Position numbers and translations under genes: made by a program. Positions 33,010 to 33,165 of a stretch of DNA of 33,165 bases are shown here, piece after piece (position 1 is the stretch's first letter; each line of letters starts with the position of its first letter). The notes beneath the pieces were generated by a model. The model was not told the DNA's origin. It made no database searches and was given only the letters and a program-made list of their open reading frames with translations. Source of the stretch: Firmicutes bacterium HGW-Firmicutes-21 (lineage in GTDB: Bacteria > Bacillota > Clostridia > Oscillospirales > CAG-382); contig PGZT01000008.1 in NCBI GenBank assembly GCA_002841455.1, positions 1 to 33,165 of the forward strand, read 5' to 3'.

Positions 33010-33165
33010 CTACAAGCATTTTAGCTTCATAATTAATGACTGTTCGTTTTCGTAGAAACCCTTTCGCCGTCCGACGGCAACGAAGCCGAAACCCTCATAC
33101 AACCCGATCGCAGAGGTGTTTTCCGAGTCAACCTCGAGAGTAAAAACACCAACACCCCGCTCTTT
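33010..33165 (-). CDS. rimI: RimI-type N-acetyltransferase, C-terminal part (cut by window)
   Basis: The last 51 residues are visible. LEVDSENTSAIGLYEGFGF and VGRRKGFYENEQSLIMKL match the end of RimI, the GNAT enzyme acetylating ribosomal protein S18. The stop TAG is at 33010-33012. Its place just upstream of tsaD is the usual operon order. The first two thirds lie beyond the window, so the identification rests on this end and context. Confidence 0.85.
   Translation of the reverse strand, partial: KERGVGVFTLEVDSENTSAIGLYEGFGFVAVGRRKGFYENEQSLIMKLKCL

Noticed and set aside
1-33165. CRISPR arrays, insertion sequences, prophage, tRNA or rRNA genes
   Set aside because: Looked for evenly spaced repeats, transposase or integrase motifs and tRNA cloverleaf sequences by eye; none seen.

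Overview
The window looks like chromosomal DNA of an anaerobic clostridial Firmicute, probably Oscillospiraceae-like (Eubacteriales). The grounds are dockerin-bearing secreted proteins, a DivIVA protein, a DacF-type carboxypeptidase, a WalJ/YycJ-type hydrolase, a DUF6062-like protein, an ECF vitamin transporter S component, clear AGGAGG-like ribosome binding sites, and sigma-A promoters close to TTGACA/TATAAT. No phage, transposase, CRISPR array, rRNA or tRNA was recognised. The taxon is an inference from family content.

Layout. 1-2.0 kb (minus): the end-truncated beta subunit of a class I fumarase/tartrate dehydratase, a DivIVA-domain protein and a short-chain dehydrogenase. 2.1-7.1 kb (plus): an AGCS amino-acid/sodium symporter, a type IIA calcium P-type ATPase behind a structured leader, and a CE2-like SGNH esterase. 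7.2-11.9 kb (minus): a tightly packed, partly overlapping six-gene operon: pyridoxamine kinase, ECF S component (probably for a B6 vitamer), flavin-reductase-like protein, galactokinase, WalJ-type metallo-hydrolase and a sugar-phosphate isomerase-like TIM barrel. 12-14.3 kb: an FkbM methyltransferase and a divergent ADP-ribosylglycohydrolase. 14.4-18.9 kb: a zinc-ribbon membrane protein, DacF, glucose-6-phosphate isomerase, a small P-loop protein and a small membrane protein. 19-25.1 kb (minus): two tandem paralogous secreted proteins of about 1000 residues with phosphodiester glycosidase, discoidin-like and dockerin domains, each with its own strong promoter. 25.2-29.2 kb: Maf, then a proline operon (divergent glutamate 5-kinase, ProA) with an M24 peptidase. 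29.2-33.2 kb: two tiny hydrophobic peptides flanking a probable structured RNA, the Ogg glycosylase behind a second copy of the structured leader, a DUF6062-like protein, a DnaA-box cluster, TsaD and the end of RimI.

The least explained signals are non-coding. (1) A sequence- and structure-conserved 5' leader occurs in sense orientation up to the start codons of both the P-type ATPase (3413-3503) and ogg (30744-30895), although these genes are unrelated and 27 kb apart. (2) A roughly 260-nt region (29434-29695) has a long end-to-end stem, an internal multibranch domain, UGCG-loop hairpins and a terminator. (3) A cluster of DnaA-box-like sequences between two convergent genes includes two doublets with identical 12-bp spacing.
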